Assembly: GCF_019029495.1 (NCBI RefSeq)
Contig: NZ_JAERQM010000013.1
Location: 1 to 58,596 of the forward strand
DNA length: 58,596 nt
Origin: Falsiroseomonas oleicola
GTDB lineage: Bacteria; Pseudomonadota; Alphaproteobacteria; Acetobacterales; Acetobacteraceae
Reading direction: 5' to 3'
The first letter of the stretch is position 1. Every line of letters starts with the position of its first letter. Shown here piece by piece: positions 25,087-36,360 of the stretch. A program made the translations under genes and the position numbers. Below the pieces are notes generated by a model. The model saw nothing but the letters and a program-made list of their open reading frames with translations, was not told the origin of the DNA and did no database searches.

Positions 25087-26844
25087 ATGACGACCCGCGA
25101 CGACGATCTGAACGTCCGCCCCGGCCGCATCGGCGACACACGTGCGCCAACCCGCCGGGCGCAGAGCTTCGTCGGTCAGGTCATGCGAGCTGTCCGCAAG
25201 GCCGGCCATACCGGCCCCGGCTTTGGCGGCGGGTCGCGGGCTAGCAACCGCTCGCGTTTCGGGCGGGGCCGCGCCGCTGCGGCACAGGCAGCGCTTCGCT
25301 CGCCGTCGCGCCGCGTCGTGATCAAGGCGCGCGTCGTGCGCCATCAGGGCACGCGCTTCCGCTCCGCCTCCCTCGCCACCCACATCTGCTACCTTCAGCG
25401 CGATGGGGTGACGCGCGTCGGCGCCAAGGCCCAGCTCTTCGGCGCGGGCACCGACAATGCCGACGGCCGGGATTTCGCGGAGCGCTGCGCCGATGACCGG
25501 CACCACTTCCGCTTCATCGTCAGCCCGGAGGACGCGCCCGCGCTCGCAGACCTGAAGGCCTGGACGCGCGACCTGATGCGCCAGGCCGAGCAGGATCTTG
25601 GCAGCCGCCTCGACTGGGTCGCGGTCGATCACTGGAACACCGACAACCCCCACGTCCATGTCCTGGTGCGCGGCCGGGCCCAGGATGGCGGCGACCTGGT
25701 GATCTCGCGCGACTACATCTCGCGCGGCTTCCGCGGCCGCGCCGAAGCGCTGGTCGAGCTGGAACTTGGGCCGCGGACCGAGAAGGAGATCCGCAGCGCA
25801 TTGGAGGCTGAGGTCGGTGCCGAGCGCTGGACCGGTCTCGATCGTGCCCTCCGCGCCGCCGCCGATGAGGGTGGCGGCATCCTGGACCTGCGCCCCGGCG
25901 GCGCGGACGCTGCCGATCCGGAACTCCGCCGGCTGATGATCGGCCGGGCGCAGACCCTGGAGCGGTTCGGTCTCGCCGACCGGCATGGTCCCGCGGTCTG
26001 GACGCTCAAGCCCGGCATGGAGGAGACGCTTCGCGACCTCGGCACCCGCGGCGACATCATCAGGACCATGCACCGCGCCATGCAGGGCCTCGGTGCCGAG
26101 CGCGCGGCCGGTGACTTCGCCATCCATGGCGACCGTCCCGAGCCCATCATCGGCCGCCTCCTCGAGCGCGGCATCGCCGACGAGCTCAAGGGCAGCGGCT
26201 ACGCGATCATCGACGGCGTCGATGGCCGCGTGCATCATGTCCGCTTCGCGGATATCGATGCAACCGGCGACGGGCACCCAGGTGCGGTCGTCGAACTCCG
26301 TCGCTACCAGGACGTCGGCGGGAGGGAACGCAGCGCTCTGGTCGTGCGGTCGGATCTTTCGGTCGAGGCGCAGGTCACCGCCAATGGCACGACCTGGCTG
26401 GACCGGCGCCTGCTGGACCGCGGGGCGCTACCACTGGCGGGGCAGGGCTTCGGTGCGGAAATCGAGGGCGCGCTCGCGCGCCGGACCGAGCATCTCGTCG
26501 CGGCCGGTCTCGCACGACGGCAGGGTCAGCGCGTGGTCTTCGCGCGCGACCTGCTCAACACGTTGCGCCAGCGCGAGGTGGAGGCGGCTGCCGCGCGGGT
26601 AGCGGCCGAGACGGGCAAGTCATGGCGGCCGGCGCGGGAGGGTGACCCTGTCTCCGGGGTGTTCACCCGACGCCTCGACCTGGCCTCGGGGCGCTTTGCG
26701 ATAATCGAAGACGGGCTGGGCTTCCAGCTTGTACCGTGGAAGCCATCAATGGAGCGACAGCGAGGGCTGGCCGTGGCAGGGAGCATTGCGCCTGGCGGCG
26801 GTCTCGAGCTCACACCCACGCGCAAGCGAGGCCTCAGCCTCTGA
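25087..26844 (+). CDS. VirD2/RlxS-type relaxase (DUF3363)
   Basis: 585 residues. The N-terminal 70 residues are basic and flexible. The relaxase core has THICYLQRDGV with candidate catalytic Tyr102, then RFIVSPEDA and the histidine motif NPHVHVLVRG (His189, His191) that binds the metal. The DUF3363 C-terminal region (GGILDLRPG, ERFGLADRHGPAVWTLKPGM, SGYAIIDGVDGR, WLDRRLLDRG) completes the family pattern. It nicks oriT and pilots the single strand into the recipient. It appears complete. Confidence 0.93.
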   Translation: MTTRDDDLNVRPGRIGDTRAPTRRAQSFVGQVMRAVRKAGHTGPGFGGGSRASNRSRFGRGRAAAAQAALRSPSRRVVIKARVVRHQGTRFRSASLATHICYLQRDGVTRVGAKAQLFGAGTDNADGRDFAERCADDRHHFRFIVSPEDAPALADLKAWTRDLMRQAEQDLGSRLDWVAVDHWNTDNPHVHVLVRGRAQDGGDLVISRDYISRGFRGRAEALVELELGPRTEKEIRSALEAEVGAERWTGLDRALRAAADEGGGILDLRPGGADAADPELRRLMIGRAQTLERFGLADRHGPAVWTLKPGMEETLRDLGTRGDIIRTMHRAMQGLGAERAAGDFAIHGDRPEPIIGRLLERGIADELKGSGYAIIDGVDGRVHHVRFADIDATGDGHPGAVVELRRYQDVGGRERSALVVRSDLSVEAQVTANGTTWLDRRLLDRGALPLAGQGFGAEIEGALARRTEHLVAAGLARRQGQRVVFARDLLNTLRQREVEAAAARVAAETGKSWRPAREGDPVSGVFTRRLDLASGRFAIIEDGLGFQLVPWKPSMERQRGLAVAGSIAPGGGLELTPTRKRGLSL

Positions 26845-26998
26845 GCGGATGCCGCGCCACCGCATCGGCTAGGTAGGCGTCCCCGCCGTTTCGCGCGATG
26901 CGCTCGCCGCGGGCACGATGCCGGCCGCTGGCCGCTTGAAGGTCACCGCGTCAATCGCGCACCTCTCATGGCATGTCCGCCGCGCTCCCCACCCGTCG

Positions 26999-28975
26999 AT
27001 GACCGCCACCAAGATCCTCTGGGGTCAGGTCCTGGTCGTCTTCCTGATCGTCCTCGCCGCGGTCTGGGGTGCGACGCAGTGGGTCGCCTGGCGCCTTGGC
27101 TACCAAGCGCAGCTCGGGCAACCGATGGACGTCTGGGGGAGCGTGCCGGTCTACCCCCCGCCCGCCTTCTTCCTCTGGTGGTACTGGTATGACGCCTACG
27201 CGCCGAGCGTGTTCTACGAGGGCGCCATCATCGCCGTCGCCGGTGGCTTCGCGGCGATCGGCATCGCCATCGGCATGTCCGTCTGGCGCGCCCGCGAGGC
27301 CCGGGACGTGACCACCTACGGCTCGGCCCGCTGGGCGACGGAGCGCGAAGTGCGAGACGCCGGGCTGCTTGCCCCCGATGGCGTCGTCCTCGGCTGGTTC
27401 GCGCCGCGCTACCTCCGGCATGACGGCCCCGAGCATGTGCTGTGCTTCGCGCCGACCCGCTCCGGCAAGGGCGTGGGGCTCGTGGTGCCGACACTGCTGA
27501 CCTGGCCCGGCTCGGCCATCGTCCACGACATCAAGGGCGAGAACTGGCAGCTCACCGCCGGCTGGCGGGCGCGCTTCGGCCGGGTGCGGCTCTTCGACCC
27601 CACCAACCCGGCGAGCGCCGCCTACAACCCGCTGCTCGAGGTGCGCCGCGGCGACAGCGAGGTGCGCGACGTGCAGAACATCGCCGACATCCTGGTCGAC
27701 CCCGAAGGCGCGCTGGAGCGACGGAACCACTGGGAGAAGACCAGCCACTCCCTGCTGGTCGGCGCCATCCTGCACGTTCTCTACGCCGAGCAGGACAAGA
27801 CGCTCGCCGGCGTCGCGGGCTTCCTCTCCGATCCACGCCGCCCGATCGAGCGCACACTGGCGGCGATGATGACGACGCCCCATCTCGGCAACCGGCCACA
27901 CCCTGTCGTCGCCTCCGCCGCGCGAGAGCTGCTCAATAAGTCGGAAAATGAACGATCCGGTGTTCTATCGACCGCGATGAGCTTTCTCGGTCTATATCGT
28001 GATCCGGTCGTCGCGCAGGTGATCCGCCGCTGCGACTGGCGGATCGCCGACCTGGTCGAGGCGCGCGAGCCGGTCACGCTCTACCTCGTCGTCCCGCCCT
28101 CCGACATCGTGCGGACCAAGCCGCTGGTACGACTCGTGCTGAATCAGATCGGCCGGCGCCTGACCGAGGCGCTGGAAAACGATCGGCGACGTCATCGGCT
28201 GCTGCTGATGCTGGATGAGTTCCCCGCACTCGGGCGGCTCGACTTCTTCGAAAGCCAGCTCGCCTTCATGGCTGGATACGGCATCCGGTCCTTCCTCATC
28301 GCGCAGTCCCTGAACCAGATCGAGCGGGCCTACGGACCCAACAACGCGATCCTCGACAACTGCCATGTCCGCGTTGCCTTCGCGACGAATGACGAGCGCA
28401 CGGCGAAGCGCGTCTCCGATGCGCTCGGCACTGCGACTGAGATTCGGGATAGCCGGAACTATGCGGGGCATCGCCTTTCGCCCTGGCTCGGCCACCTCAT
28501 GGTCAGCCGCCAGGAGACCGCGCGGCCGCTGCTGACGCCGGGCGAGGTGATGCAGTTACCACCGACGGATGAGATCGTCCTGGTCTCGGGCTGCCCGCCA
28601 ATCCGCGCGCTGAAGGCGCGCTACTACGAGGACAGGCAGCTTCGCGCACGCGTGGTGGCGCCGCCGGACCCCGTATCGGTTGAGCCGTCAGTGCCCCGCC
28701 CGGATGACTGGAGCGCGCTTAAGCCCCCCGCGTTTGAGGCAGCAAAATCCGCCTCCGCCGCGATCGACAATACGGAGGGCGGCATCCGACGGGAGCCTAC
28801 CCTGCCGGAGCATGAGCAGATCGCGCCTGAGCCAGGGCCGCCGTCCGATAAAGAGTTCGTCTTCTCGGAGGACGAGCAGGACGACGATGTCGCCCGTACG
28901 CGGGCCCTCGCGGCGCGCGCACGTCGCTTGGTACGCCAGGCGGCGCTCGACCCCGATGACGGCATTGCCCTCTGA
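26999..28975 (+). CDS. traG: Type IV coupling protein TraG/VirD4
   Basis: 658 residues from the ATG at 26999 (MTATKILWGQ), which matches the start of relatives; an upstream ATG at 26918 would add 27 atypical residues. Two N-terminal membrane segments (about 7-27 and 75-95) precede YGSARWAT, Walker A APTRSGKGVG at 151-160 and Walker B LLLMLDEFPALG at 401-412. The C-terminal 100 residues are acidic and variable. The hexameric ATPase links the relaxosome to the secretion channel. It is cotranscribed with the CopG-type gene. Confidence 0.94.
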   Translation: MTATKILWGQVLVVFLIVLAAVWGATQWVAWRLGYQAQLGQPMDVWGSVPVYPPPAFFLWWYWYDAYAPSVFYEGAIIAVAGGFAAIGIAIGMSVWRAREARDVTTYGSARWATEREVRDAGLLAPDGVVLGWFAPRYLRHDGPEHVLCFAPTRSGKGVGLVVPTLLTWPGSAIVHDIKGENWQLTAGWRARFGRVRLFDPTNPASAAYNPLLEVRRGDSEVRDVQNIADILVDPEGALERRNHWEKTSHSLLVGAILHVLYAEQDKTLAGVAGFLSDPRRPIERTLAAMMTTPHLGNRPHPVVASAARELLNKSENERSGVLSTAMSFLGLYRDPVVAQVIRRCDWRIADLVEAREPVTLYLVVPPSDIVRTKPLVRLVLNQIGRRLTEALENDRRRHRLLLMLDEFPALGRLDFFESQLAFMAGYGIRSFLIAQSLNQIERAYGPNNAILDNCHVRVAFATNDERTAKRVSDALGTATEIRDSRNYAGHRLSPWLGHLMVSRQETARPLLTPGEVMQLPPTDEIVLVSGCPPIRALKARYYEDRQLRARVVAPPDPVSVEPSVPRPDDWSALKPPAFEAAKSASAAIDNTEGGIRREPTLPEHEQIAPEPGPPSDKEFVFSEDEQDDDVARTRALAARARRLVRQAALDPDDGIAL

Positions 28976-28981
28976 CCCGCC

Positions 28982-29398
28982 ATGAGGACCAAGGCAACTT
29001 TCCGGCTGCCCCCGGGTCTGATGCGCCGCCTCGCCGATTACGCGACGCGCAAGCGCATGAGCCAAGCCGTCGTGGTCGAGGCCGCACTCGAGAGCTACCT
29101 GTCGCCGGACGGTCCTGAGCGGCTGGAGGCAGCCCTCGCACGTCGGCTCGATCGCCTGTCGCGTGTCAGCGAGCGGCTGGAACGCCACACCACCATCGGC
29201 AATGAGGCGTTAGCCCTGTTCGTACGGTTCTGGCTGACCAGTACGCCCGCATTACCGGACACTGCTCCGGCCGCCACTCAGGCCAAGGGACGAGAACGTT
29301 ACCAGGCATTTATAGAGGCGCTAGGACGCCGACTGGTTCAAAGCCGGGGTCTTGCAGATGAGGTCGCTTCTGAGCGTGAACCAAGTCAATCCGACTAG
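28982..29398 (+). CDS. CopG-type ribbon-helix-helix regulator of ICE transfer region
   Basis: 138 residues, 6 bases after traG. Residues 1-45 have the RHH pattern (MRTKATFRLPPGLMRRLADY, MSQAVVVEAALESYL), followed by a coiled region and a hydrophobic FVRFWLTS segment. In Tn4371-like ICEs a CopG gene sits between traG and trbB. Here trbB does not follow, and the cargo starts 100 bases later on the opposite strand. Confidence 0.85.
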   Translation: MRTKATFRLPPGLMRRLADYATRKRMSQAVVVEAALESYLSPDGPERLEAALARRLDRLSRVSERLERHTTIGNEALALFVRFWLTSTPALPDTAPAATQAKGRERYQAFIEALGRRLVQSRGLADEVASEREPSQSD

Positions 29399-29501
29399 CG
29401 GCGGCGACGCTTTCGGTGGAGGTGACGAAGCGAAGGATGCCGTGACCATCCTCACCATCCCGCCCGAACGCCTCTGACCCATCAGCGCATCGCGCCTGAT
29501 T

Positions 29502-30836
29502 CTACCGTGGCCAGCTCTGGTGAAGGTCGTCGATCACGAAGGCATGGCGGTGGCGAAGCGCGCCCGTCGGATCCGGTCGCGCATCATCCAGATGTGCATG
29601 CCCGGGTGGAAGCTGATCGTGAATGTGCTCGACCTCCTCGGCATCATTCCTCGGCCACAGCAGCATGGCCGCTACCAACCCCACGGCGCCGAGCGCAGCG
29701 AGCACCAGGAAGGTGGCATCCATGCCCGCTGCAGCGCCGAACCGCCCTGCCACCGGATAGGCGACAAGCCAGCAGGCGTGGCTGAGTGCGAACTGCGCCG
29801 CAAACAATGCAGGGCGATCGCCGGCATGAGCTGAGCGTCGTAGCAACCGTCCGCTCGGCGTCAGCACGAGCCCGTTGCCAAGGCCCAGCAGCATCCAAAG
29901 CGGCAGCAGCATCGACCAACTCGGCACCAGCAGCCCGATCAGCAAGCCCGCAACAAGCAGTCCGGCACCGGCCAACATGGCGGTGCGGTCGGTCATCACG
30001 CCGTCGAGCAGCCGCGGCACCGCGAGTGCGGCAAGCATGGAGCCGGCGCCATAGGCCGCCAGCGTCCAGCCCAGCTCGGCTGCGCCCAGGCCGAAGCCCG
30101 CGCGCACGAGCACCACGGTGTTCACGATCACCATCGCGCCGGCCATGGCCACTGTGACGTTCAGCGCGAGCAGCCCGCGCAGTCTGGGCGTGGCAAGGTA
30201 GATGCGCGCACCGCGCGTGATGCGGCCCCAGGCGCCCTCCTCCGTCGCCAGTGGCTTGGGCGAGGGCAGCGCCACGTTCAGCACGAGAACGGCCGAGGCG
30301 AGGAAGCCCAGCGCATTGCCGGCGAACAGCCAATGGAATCCGATCAACCCGAGCAGCGCAGCGGCGATCGCGGGGCTAACGAGCGCCTCCAGGTCGTAGG
30401 CGAGGCGCGAGAGAGACAGCGCCTTGGTGTAGCCGGCCTCATCCGGGAGAATGTCGGGGATGGTCGCCTGGAAGGTCGGCGTGAAGGCGGCGGAGCCAGT
30501 TTGCAGCACAAAGATCAGCACATAGACCTGCCAGATCTCGGTCACGAAGGGCAGCGCCAGTACAACCGCGGCGCGCAGCAGGTCGAGTGCCACCAGCAGG
30601 CTGCGCCGAGGCACCAGATGCACGAAGGCTCCGGCGACGGGCGCGATGCCCACATAGGCGATCATCTTGATTGCCAGCGCCGTGCCCAGCACGGTCCCGG
30701 CATCGGCGCCGGCGAGGTGATAGGCGAGCAGCCCCAGCGCGACCGTGGAGAGGCCCGTGCCGAGCAGCGACAAAACCTGCGCCGCGAACAGGCGGCGATA
30801 GGTCAGGTTGGCAAGCGGGCTGAACATGGAGGGCAT
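29502..30836 (-). CDS. MFS exporter with histidine-rich C-terminus
   Basis: 444 residues, about 12 membrane segments. FSPLANLTYRRLFAAQVLSL, the GxxxG-rich AYHLAGADAGTVLGTALA and the loop VHLVPRRSLLVALDLLRA fit the drug/metal MFS family. The cytoplasmic tail after residue 395 is rich in histidine (HIHDQLPPGHAHLDD, RHRHAF, DDLHQ), as in the nickel exporter NreB and related proteins. That suggests metal export, substrate unproven. It is convergent with the ICE backbone and separated from the copper genes, so it may be an independent cargo unit. Confidence 0.75.
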   Translation of the reverse strand: MPSMFSPLANLTYRRLFAAQVLSLLGTGLSTVALGLLAYHLAGADAGTVLGTALAIKMIAYVGIAPVAGAFVHLVPRRSLLVALDLLRAAVVLALPFVTEIWQVYVLIFVLQTGSAAFTPTFQATIPDILPDEAGYTKALSLSRLAYDLEALVSPAIAAALLGLIGFHWLFAGNALGFLASAVLVLNVALPSPKPLATEEGAWGRITRGARIYLATPRLRGLLALNVTVAMAGAMVIVNTVVLVRAGFGLGAAELGWTLAAYGAGSMLAALAVPRLLDGVMTDRTAMLAGAGLLVAGLLIGLLVPSWSMLLPLWMLLGLGNGLVLTPSGRLLRRSAHAGDRPALFAAQFALSHACWLVAYPVAGRFGAAAGMDATFLVLAALGAVGLVAAMLLWPRNDAEEVEHIHDQLPPGHAHLDDARPDPTGALRHRHAFVIDDLHQSWPR

Positions 30837-30945
30837 CCGTGTGCCATTCTATGGCATCAAACGAACGGCGACACGCGCCGGTAGCGACACCAAAAGTCAG
30901 GATTCGATTGAACAGTAGGCATGCTGGACGTTTCCCCCCCCCCCA

Positions 30946-31410
30946 TTATCGGCTGGCCCCTTTGGGAACGTCCTCCGCCCGGCGCCGGAGCTCTTGCGGC
31001 CAAGTGCTGGCAATATAGGCAATGACAGCCGCGATCTCTGCGTCGGTGAGCACGCCCTCGAAGGCGGGCATGTCACTCTCGTAGCCCGGCACAAGGCCGG
31101 TGACCCCCTTGCGGGTCAACTCGATCAACTGGGCAGTCGGGTGGTGCCAAGTGTGGCCTGTGGCGTCATGCGGCGGCGCGGGCAAGCGGCCGTTCGGCCG
31201 GCGCGTCCGCCAGTTCGGCTGGCCCTCGAGTTTCACACCGTGGCAGGAGGCGCAGTTCTCCGCATAAACGCGCCGCCCGAGATGGATACTTGCCTCGTCT
31301 CCCTCCAAGCTATCACTGCTTGGTCTCCACAGGTTCCACCCCCCCCCCGCGAGCGCCGCCGCCACGACTACACCTACTGCCGCGGCGAGCAGGTGGGAAT
31401 GAACCCGCAT
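30946..31410 (-). CDS. Membrane-anchored or secreted c-type cytochrome
   Basis: 154 residues. An N-terminal hydrophobic segment (LLAAAVGVVVAAALAGGGW) serves as signal or anchor. One haem site CASCH lies at 53-57, with a likely Met ligand in MPAFEGVLTDAEIAAVIAYI, a class I cytochrome c fold. The start codon overlaps the stop of the 42-residue membrane protein. It sits at the end of the Cu-ATPase operon and may accept electrons during copper handling, but no partner is proven. Confidence 0.88.
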   Translation of the reverse strand: MRVHSHLLAAAVGVVVAAALAGGGWNLWRPSSDSLEGDEASIHLGRRVYAENCASCHGVKLEGQPNWRTRRPNGRLPAPPHDATGHTWHHPTAQLIELTRKGVTGLVPGYESDMPAFEGVLTDAEIAAVIAYIASTWPQELRRRAEDVPKGASR

Positions 31411-31538
31411 CAGTTGCGTCGTCCGAACACGTATTTGGCAAGCGCGAGGATCGCCAGGACAAGAAGGGCAAGGAACAGCAGCCCAACCACACCCATTCCC
31501 CAGAACATCCCGCCACTCATCATCGTTTCATTCATCAT
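31410..31538 (-). CDS. 42-residue single-pass membrane protein
   Basis: Minus strand, ATG at 31536-31538 with GGAAGAG 4-10 bases upstream. The sequence is a Met-rich start (MMNETMMSGGMFWGMG), then one hydrophobic helix (VVGLLFLALLVLAILALA) and KYVFGRRN. The Met-rich segment could bind copper at the outer membrane face. The stop TGA overlaps the cytochrome ATG, so the two are translationally coupled. It lies between the Cu-ATPase and cytochrome genes, and small proteins of this kind are common in copper operons. Confidence 0.7.
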   Translation of the reverse strand: MMNETMMSGGMFWGMGVVGLLFLALLVLAILALAKYVFGRRN

Positions 31539-31575
31539 ACTCTTCCGTGCCCTCCTCAGCAGCGATCAGGCATCT

Positions 31576-33945
<2,370 letters not shown>

Positions 33946-33959
33946 GTCCGTCTAACTCC

Positions 33960-34430
33960 TCAGCGCGCGAAAGGTCGCGCGGGCGGCCGCACTGTCAGCA
34001 TCGCCAGTGGCGGCAACAGCAGCCATTGAAGGAAAGGGGTGAGCCCGGTTCCCCACGGCGGAAGGCGCGGCATGGCGGCCGTGTAGGCCCACGACTGGCG
34101 CAGATCGACGTTCAGCCACTCGCTGAACACCGTGTATCCAAGGCCCGCCAGGGTCGTGGTAACGGTGACGCGTCCCCACCCCCGGCTCGGCCATTGCCAG
34201 GCTCTCGTCAGCAGTATCGCGATCGCCAGCGCGGCAGCGGCGATCATCGCGTCCCCGCCGGTGCAATGACCGACGGCGAAGGCAATCTCGCCCGGCGTTC
34301 CCTCCGCCCACAACGTGTAGAGGGGGAGCTGCGCCACTTCCCAGATCAGATTCAAGGCTACCATGACCGCGAGGTAGCGTGCCGCGGGGGTGGCCAAGGC
34401 AGCCCACCCTTGCGGCGCAAGTTGCATCAT
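33960..34430 (-). CDS. Small integral membrane protein of the copper operon
   Basis: 156 residues from the ATG at 34430, which overlaps the DUF2933 stop by ATGA. It has four to five hydrophobic segments (YLAVMVALNLIWEVAQLPLY, GGDAMIAAAALAIAILLTRA, VTVTTTLAGLGYTVFSEWLN, GLTPFLQWLLLPPLAMLTV). I recognise no named family. It carries WEVAQLP and YTVFSEWLN motifs seen in copper-cluster membrane proteins. It ends 14 bases before the Cu-ATPase start. A longer upstream frame is an artefact. Confidence 0.75.
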   Translation of the reverse strand: MMQLAPQGWAALATPAARYLAVMVALNLIWEVAQLPLYTLWAEGTPGEIAFAVGHCTGGDAMIAAAALAIAILLTRAWQWPSRGWGRVTVTTTLAGLGYTVFSEWLNVDLRQSWAYTAAMPRLPPWGTGLTPFLQWLLLPPLAMLTVRPPARPFAR

Positions 34431-34681
34431 TTGGCGCCGGTGCCACGATCTGAACCAGCATTTTGCCCGCCTCCGCCGTGGCCATGCCCGTGGTGCATGA
34501 ACAGGTGCAACAGCGGACAGGCGAGGAGGATAGAATACGGTAGCGCGCCGAACGCGTGGCCCCAATGCTCTCGCAGGACGTAGAAGGCCGCGACTAGCGC
34601 GAAGCCGATCACGGCGATTCCGGTGCGGGTGCGCCACCAGGATGGCGCGCCCTGCGCATGGACGCCAACCATGCGGTCCAT
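34427..34681 (-). CDS. DUF2933 small membrane protein
   Basis: 84 residues: one or two membrane helices (GIAVIGFALVAAFYVLREHW, ALPYSILLACPLLHLFMHHG) and a His/Gly tail HHGHGHGGGG. The LLACPLLHLFMHHGHG ending is the DUF2933 signature, common in copper and silver resistance clusters. The Cys/His cluster suggests metal binding at the membrane. It starts 1 base after the Spy-like stop. Confidence 0.88.
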   Translation of the reverse strand: MDRMVGVHAQGAPSWWRTRTGIAVIGFALVAAFYVLREHWGHAFGALPYSILLACPLLHLFMHHGHGHGGGGQNAGSDRGTGAK

Positions 34682-34682
34682 G

Positions 34683-35297
34683 TCACCGCATCCCCATCCG
34701 CATGCCGCGCAGGTGCTCGGCCATTAGCTCGTCGGCGGTGCGGCGCTGCTCCTCGGACAGCGCTGCATAGAGCGGTGTCGCCGCCGCGCTGACCGCGCGA
34801 ATCGCTTCCAGATGGGCGGAGAGCAGGGCGATACGGCGCTCCATCTGTTCTGGCGCGGTGCCAGGGCCGGTGCTGCTGCCCATCGCCTGCTGCATTGCCT
34901 GCCGAAGCCTGTCGCTCTGGGCGCGAACCGCATCCGCGAACGCGTTCCATTGAGAGATCTGGCCGTCCGTGATCCGCAGCTCAGCGCGGAAAAAGGCCAG
35001 ATGTCCCTCAATCCGGCGGAAGGGCTGCATCGATGCAGCTGCCATCCGGCTCTGCATCATCTGCTGCATCATGCGGCCCATGTCGCCACCCATCATTCCG
35101 GCACCCGGGCCTGCCATGCCGGGACCTGGCGCGCCGTGTTGGGCTGGCGGCGTCGCTGGCTGCGGGGCGCCGGTGGGCGCTCCGGGATGATGGGGATCGG
35201 TTGCTCCGCCAGCAGGTGCTGGCGCTTGCGCGAGCGCCGTTCCGGCCACTCCGAGCGCCAGAATGGCTGCCGTTGTGAAACTGCTGAGCTTCCTCAT
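34683..35297 (-). CDS. Spy/CpxP-like periplasmic protein (LTXXQ family)
   Basis: 204 residues. Signal peptide (SFTTAAILALGVAGTALAQA), then a Pro/His/Gly/Met-rich segment with repeated M residues (MMGGDMGRMMQQMMQSRM), then the helical LTXXQ-like region (ISQWNAFADAVRAQSDRLRQ, LYAALSEEQRRTADELM). It probably acts as a periplasmic chaperone and metal buffer during copper stress. It is the first gene of the Cu-ATPase operon. Confidence 0.82.
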   Translation of the reverse strand: MRKLSSFTTAAILALGVAGTALAQAPAPAGGATDPHHPGAPTGAPQPATPPAQHGAPGPGMAGPGAGMMGGDMGRMMQQMMQSRMAAASMQPFRRIEGHLAFFRAELRITDGQISQWNAFADAVRAQSDRLRQAMQQAMGSSTGPGTAPEQMERRIALLSAHLEAIRAVSAAATPLYAALSEEQRRTADELMAEHLRGMRMGMR

Positions 35298-35393
35298 GGT
35301 CTTGTCCTCTTCGGTTGTTGGGCAACCGTGTTGTGAGACGAACGGGAGCCGGTTGAGTGCGCGCAGGGTGCCGCCCGGCGTCGGCTCAGAGCG

Positions 35394-35857
35394 TCACCGG
35401 GGAGGCGTATGCGCCAAAAAGGCACGCAATTCGGTGATCTCCCGCTCCTGCTCGCGGATCACGGCTTCGGCCAGTCGGCGCATCGCCAAATCCCGACCGT
35501 GCGCAAACTGAATGCGCGCCATTGCGATCGCACCCCCATGATGGGGGATCATGGAGGCCGCGAAATCGAGGTCCGCATCGCCCGTGAAAGTGATGGCCAT
35601 GTCGCGGTGCATCTTCTCGTTCGCAGCTAGAAAGGCGACGGTCGAGGGGACTGCCTGCCCGATGCGCCCAGCTGCTGCGCGGTGGGTGCGTGCTGCATCC
35701 CGGGCGTGTGACCAGGCGCATTCGGCATTTGGCCGTGCATCATCGTGCCGTCCGGCATGAGATGCCCTGGAGAAATGCCCTGCGACACGGCGTAACCGAG
35801 GCCAGCGCTAAAAAATATGCCGGCTGCGAGAGACAGCACGAAGGATTTGCGAGGCAT
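35394..35857 (-). pseudogene. DUF305 protein, frameshifted
   Basis: The 5' part (from the ATG at 35857, after GGAAGG) encodes a signal-anchored start MPRKSFVLSLAAGIFFSAG and a Met/His-rich linker. The 3' part encodes the DUF305 core FLAANEKMHRDMAITFTGDA, then MIPHHGGAIAMARI ending at 35394. They are in different frames; restoring one C in the run at about 35655-35660 (four C on the coding strand) joins them as QSPSTVAFLAAN. It is either a true disruption or a homopolymer error. DUF305 proteins are periplasmic, often in copper clusters, with conserved HxM and MIPHH motifs. Confidence 0.7.
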
Positions 35858-35949
35858 CAGATGGCTTCCTTCCCTTGAACGATCTGCATCATCAAGTCGG
35901 CGTATATCTCCGGCTTCACAGCGCCAGGACGAAGCATGTCGCCGTGGGA

Positions 35950-36153
35950 TCAGGCGGTGATGCGCTCGGCCTGCCAACCACCATCGCGCAGCGCCTGCTC
36001 GAGACGCGCTGTATCCATGGTCGACTTCACGGAGGCTTCGCGCGTGTCCAGCTTGATATCGATTTCCGCCTGCGGGTCGACCTGCCGGAGCGACGCCGTT
36101 ACGCCCTTCGCGCAGCCGCCGCAGTTCATGTTTGTGATCCGAAAGCGATGCAT
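35950..36153 (-). CDS. copZ: CopZ-like heavy-metal chaperone (HMA domain)
   Basis: 67 residues forming a single HMA ferredoxin-like domain with MNCGGC (Met9, Cys11, Cys14), TASLRQVDP and the C-terminal LEQALRDGGW. It should carry Cu(I) in the cytoplasm to the P-type ATPase or a sensor. Its promoter has a CueR-like arrangement (TTGACC on the minus strand at 36215-36210 followed by a degenerate dyad). Confidence 0.9.
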   Translation of the reverse strand: MHRFRITNMNCGGCAKGVTASLRQVDPQAEIDIKLDTREASVKSTMDTARLEQALRDGGWQAERITA

Positions 36154-36189
36154 AACGCCCCCCTAATGAAATCTCGCCTCCTCACATGT

Positions 36190-36215
36190 GGTGATTGCCA
36201 CAAGGGTAAGGTCAA
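36190..36215 (-). promoter_or_regulatory. CueR-like promoter candidate upstream of copZ
   Basis: On the minus strand TTGACC (36215-36210) is followed by TTACCCTTGTGGCAATCAC, which resembles the CueR operator layout (ACCTT....AAGGT) but with poorly matching arms. No cueR gene lies in the window. The site is tentative. Confidence 0.3.
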
Positions 36216-36360
36216 GAGGCGCAACAGTGTGCGACAAGCGATTTCCTGGACGGCCGATTTCGCGCAACCTTCCGCGCATCGGCCGCTGTCGCCAGGTTCG
36301 CCAGTAAGATTTAAATCGCCCCCTAACGCCCAGGTCTTTCGGCCAAGAGGACAAAGGCTG

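Noticed and set aside
24749-25090. 113-codon frame between the transglycosylase and the relaxase
   Set aside because: Starts inside the previous gene, has no ribosome site or family pattern, and covers the likely oriT region.
24067-26277. 736-codon open frame on the minus strand opposite the transglycosylase and relaxase
   Set aside because: It is a GC-driven shadow. Its translation has no domain, and both plus-strand genes there match known families along their length.
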